37,508 nt of DNA from Palsa-1392 sp036493915. Lineage in GTDB: Bacteria; Verrucomicrobiota; Verrucomicrobiia; Chthoniobacterales; UBA10450. Every line of letters starts with the position of its first letter. Within the stretch, counting starts at the first letter, position 1. This document shows, piece by piece, positions 35,282 to 37,508 of this stretch. The notes beneath the pieces are model-generated. The model did not search any database and was not told the origin of the DNA. It worked only from the letters and a program-made list of their open reading frames with translations. A program made the position numbers and the translations under genes. Where the stretch lies: assembly GCA_036493915.1 (NCBI GenBank), contig DASXPA010000162.1, positions 1 through 37,508 of the forward strand, given 5' to 3'.

Positions 35282-36531
35282 TTAAGAACTGCGTGATTCC
35301 CACGCTATTAGGCTATCTCCTTGCAAGCCATAGACCTCGACCGGGTGGTTAACGCCCCGGGCCTCTTGCGGCAACAAGCCGGTCAGGAGTCCCTTTTCTT
35401 CCAGCTCGCGGTAAGTGGCGGCACTAGTGACAAACGGTGTGTTCAATTTCTTGGTCAGCGCTTGAAGACGGGACGCGAGGTTGACGCTCGCCCCGATGGC
35501 AGTGAACTCGAGGCGCTCGGGTGAGCCGATGCTGCCGATGATCGCGGATCCGGAATGAATTCCGATGCCGGCCGCTACCGGCAGGCGGCCTTCGGCCCTA
35601 AAACGCTGGTTCAAATTAACGACGGCGGTGAGGATTTCGCGGCCAGCACTAAACGCAGCCTGAGCCTGATTGCGCTCCGCTCCGCTCCCGACTCCGAAAA
35701 GAGGCATAAATCCGTCGCCCAAGAATTTATTGATCATCCCGCCGTGTTCCTCTTCCAGGATCGCACGGTTGCGCGGAGAAATCTGTTCAGGATTTCCAAA
35801 GTCTCGCGAGGTGGGTGATTCTCGGTGAAGGCGGTGAAGGAGCGGAGATCGACAAACATCACGCTCACCTTTTGTTCGATACCACTCAGTCCCGGGTCAC
35901 GGGCCAGGATTTGCTCAGCGGCGCGCTTCCCACGTGCAGACCGAAGGTTCTGCGGAGCCGCTGCTTTTCTTCCAGCTCACGCGTCATCTCATTGAACTGA
36001 GCGATCAGGAAACCAAACTCATCAGCGCGTCACCGGCAGACGCGTTTCATAATTTCCTTCCGCGATCGCGAGCGCCGCGGCCAAACAAAGAAGGAAATCG
36101 GCAAATGCCAGAGCAAACCCTTGGGGAGCCGGCCCGGCACGGCCGCGAGTGCGAGCAGAAATACGGGGGATGGCGAGAAGCCAACCCGCGGCGCTGATGA
36201 TCGCTCCGAGCCAGGGGAGATGAATCGCGCGCCGCCGCGCCTGGATGAGACGCACTTCCGGCATAGCTCGATCTGAATGGATAACCCGGATGAGCCGGCG
36301 AAATGAAAAAATCCACCAGACCCAGAGGCCGCACGCAGCCGGATATACGAGGCCGTTGTAAACCATCACGGTGACGAGGAAACGCTCGCGGAGCGTTCCC
36401 TGACCAAGAAGCGGCTGCGCCACAACGGAGTTATACCAGATGTTGAAGATACTGCCGATCAGCTGCGGCAGGACGGGCGTGACCGCGATCAAAAGGAGCG
36501 GATGCCGGACGCCCCAGGCCAGTTTTCTCAC
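35282..36531 (-). pseudogene. Decayed membrane adenylate/guanylate cyclase, several frameshifts
   Basis: Joining frames restores a class III nucleotide cyclase: a membrane region (from GTG at 36531, RKLAWGVRHPLLLIAVTPVLPQL-like, helices to about 36100), a HAMP-like linker (DEFGFL, FNEMTRELEEKQRLR) and the catalytic domain (KVSVMFVDLRSFTAFTE, GGMINKFLGDGFM, ASVNLASRLQ). Frame breaks occur near 36170 (in a run of five C), 36085, 36020, 35935 and 35785. Neighbouring genes read cleanly over kilobases, so decay is more likely than read error. Only the last 151 codons (35282-35737) remain open as one piece. The intact protein would have made cAMP or cGMP at the membrane; this copy cannot. Confidence 0.85.
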
Positions 36532-36673
36532 GGAGAGTCCACCGCTGAAAATAATCAAGCAGAATGAGGCGGCTGGGAAGTTTTTCGCGCCTCGTCTCGC
36601 GCAAGATCCAACGGAAATCGGACAGGAAACCAAAGGCGAATCCCCTCGCGAGCGGTTGAAAAATTGTCCTGAT

Positions 36674-37068
36674 GACTCGACCGCCGTCGGCGAAGCGAGC
36701 AGGCGCGCACCGGTCATTTGCATGATCGGCGGCACACCGAGTAGATGATCCACGTGGCCATGCGTGGCGAGAATGACGTCGGCCCCTGAGATGAAATTCG
36801 CGGCAGCATTAATTCTGTCGAGTTTCGGAGTAATCGGAGCCGGAAAGACGAACGCTCCGAGACCGAGGCGGGAGAAATAAGGATCGACCAGAAGCACGTG
36901 TCCGGCCGTCTCAAACCGGTAGGCATTGGTCCCGAGATAATTGATCCCAACCTTGCCTAACGACGAACGCGACCGGTGTGGGTCAGCCAGCACCAGATCG
37001 CGGTAGCGCGCCCGACCGCCACTGACCGACTGGAGAGCGAGCAGCCAGATCAGCAACGCCCGCACCAT
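36674..37068 (-). pseudogene. Truncated metallo-beta-lactamase-fold hydrolase fused in frame to cyclase remnant
   Basis: The N-terminal part of an exported MBL-fold hydrolase: a signal-like stretch (MVRALLIWLLALQSVSGG), then VGINYLGTNAYRFET, LLVDPYFSR and the zinc motif ATHGHVDH. Homology ends after TGARLLASPTAVE, near residue 131. The reading frame then runs without a stop through about 130 bp of spacer into the cyclase membrane region, giving a chimeric frame down to 36022. The other metal ligands of the MBL fold are missing, so the product cannot be an active hydrolase. A deletion joining two genes is the simplest explanation. A dispersed motif encodes SLG near its start. Confidence 0.75.
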
Positions 37069-37156
37069 CGGACCCGCGCAGCGCATCCCCCGATGCTTTG
37101 GAAAAACAGCACCGGGTCAAGGTTTAACAGGATAGCCATGTGGACTTATTTTCGTG

Positions 37157-37508
37157 TTAGAAACGGACACTGAAGCCCGCGAACGGCTGGTAGTCGGGCG
37201 CGGCCTCGGTGATTCCGAAATGGCAACCGAGGTCGACCTCGGCATTAGGCAAAATCTGGTAAACGAGCCCGGTGTCGATGAACGCGGCGTGGCTGCCGTC
37301 CTCGTGCGCGATCACGACGTCATAAAATTCGAGGTAGCCGCTCAAGCGGTCACTGAAAAGTGTGTGACCGACGAGGATGCCGTTGAAGAAGGCGGGGTCG
37401 TAGCCGGTGTCGTCGCCGTTGCGAACGAACGTGATGCCGGTCTCGAAACCGAGTGAGAAGCCGCCGGGGAGAGCGGCTTGAAACGGAATACCGAGGCCGC
37501 CTTCGATC
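37157..37508 (-). CDS. C-terminal part of an outer-membrane beta-barrel (phenol-degradation MetA-like transporter family)
   Basis: The reading frame continues past the window edge (117 codons visible). It shows amphipathic strands with Gly and aromatic residues, such as GFSLGFETGITF, LSGYLEFYDVV, IDTGLVYQILPNAEVDLGCHFGIT, and ends in FAGFSVRF, a terminal Phe as in outer-membrane barrels. The tail APDYQPFAGFSVRF is characteristic of the transporter family annotated after the MetA phenol-degradation locus. The real substrate is unknown. The start lies outside the window. Confidence 0.7.
   Translation of the reverse strand, partial: IEGGLGIPFQAALPGGFSLGFETGITFVRNGDDTGYDPAFFNGILVGHTLFSDRLSGYLEFYDVVIAHEDGSHAAFIDTGLVYQILPNAEVDLGCHFGITEAAPDYQPFAGFSVRF

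Overview
This 37.5 kb window is chromosomal DNA from a GC-rich, diderm (LptD-bearing) bacterium. It is dominated by housekeeping genes: dnaG, rpoD, ribD, recA, alaS, yebC, rsmB, ugd, lptD and purL. The mix (small-type PurL, long NfeD with a protease-like domain, animal-type haem peroxidase, soil-type accessory genes) suggests a Verrucomicrobiota/Spartobacteria-like organism. That placement is inference from gene style, not from a marker alignment. I see no rRNA, tRNA, CRISPR array, transposase or prophage.

Layout. 0.2-1.9 kb (+): a small membrane protein and an exported SxxK serine hydrolase. 2.0-8.4 kb (-): an APC amino-acid permease, then a coupled set nfeD > MalG-type permease > GH13 alpha-amylase. 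8.5-12.2 kb (+): dnaG-rpoD, with an rpoD that carries three AT-hooks in front of the sigma domains. 12.2-13.6 kb (-): ribD and a secreted Gly/Tyr-rich small protein. 13.9-21.5 kb (+): two Hsp20 genes with a strong terminator, an exported haem peroxidase, recA, a Cys-hydrolase-like exported protein and alaS. 21.5-33.6 kb (-): yebC, an M29 aminopeptidase, rsmB, ugd, lptD, then an inactive-looking ketosynthase partner, an active ketosynthase and purL (transcribed purL > KS > KS partner). 33.7-34.2 kb (+): one membrane-anchored protein. 34.2-37.5 kb (-): two small membrane proteins and a decay zone holding a frameshifted purL 3' fragment, a multiply frameshifted adenylate cyclase and a truncated metallo-beta-lactamase, then the end of an outer-membrane barrel gene.

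The most striking signal is not a gene. The exact 8-mer TCGTTAGG (reverse CCTAACGA) occurs 43 times by hand count, about once per 870 bp, where about one copy is expected from base composition. It is equally frequent on both strands (21:22), lies inside genes, at stop codons and between genes, uses only reading phases that avoid premature stops, and extends to TCGTTAGGC in 33 of 43 copies. Its density and behaviour resemble the DNA-uptake sequences of Neisseria and Pasteurellaceae. I know of no described equivalent with this sequence. The longest gap (13434-18446) covers the hsp20 pair, the peroxidase and recA.
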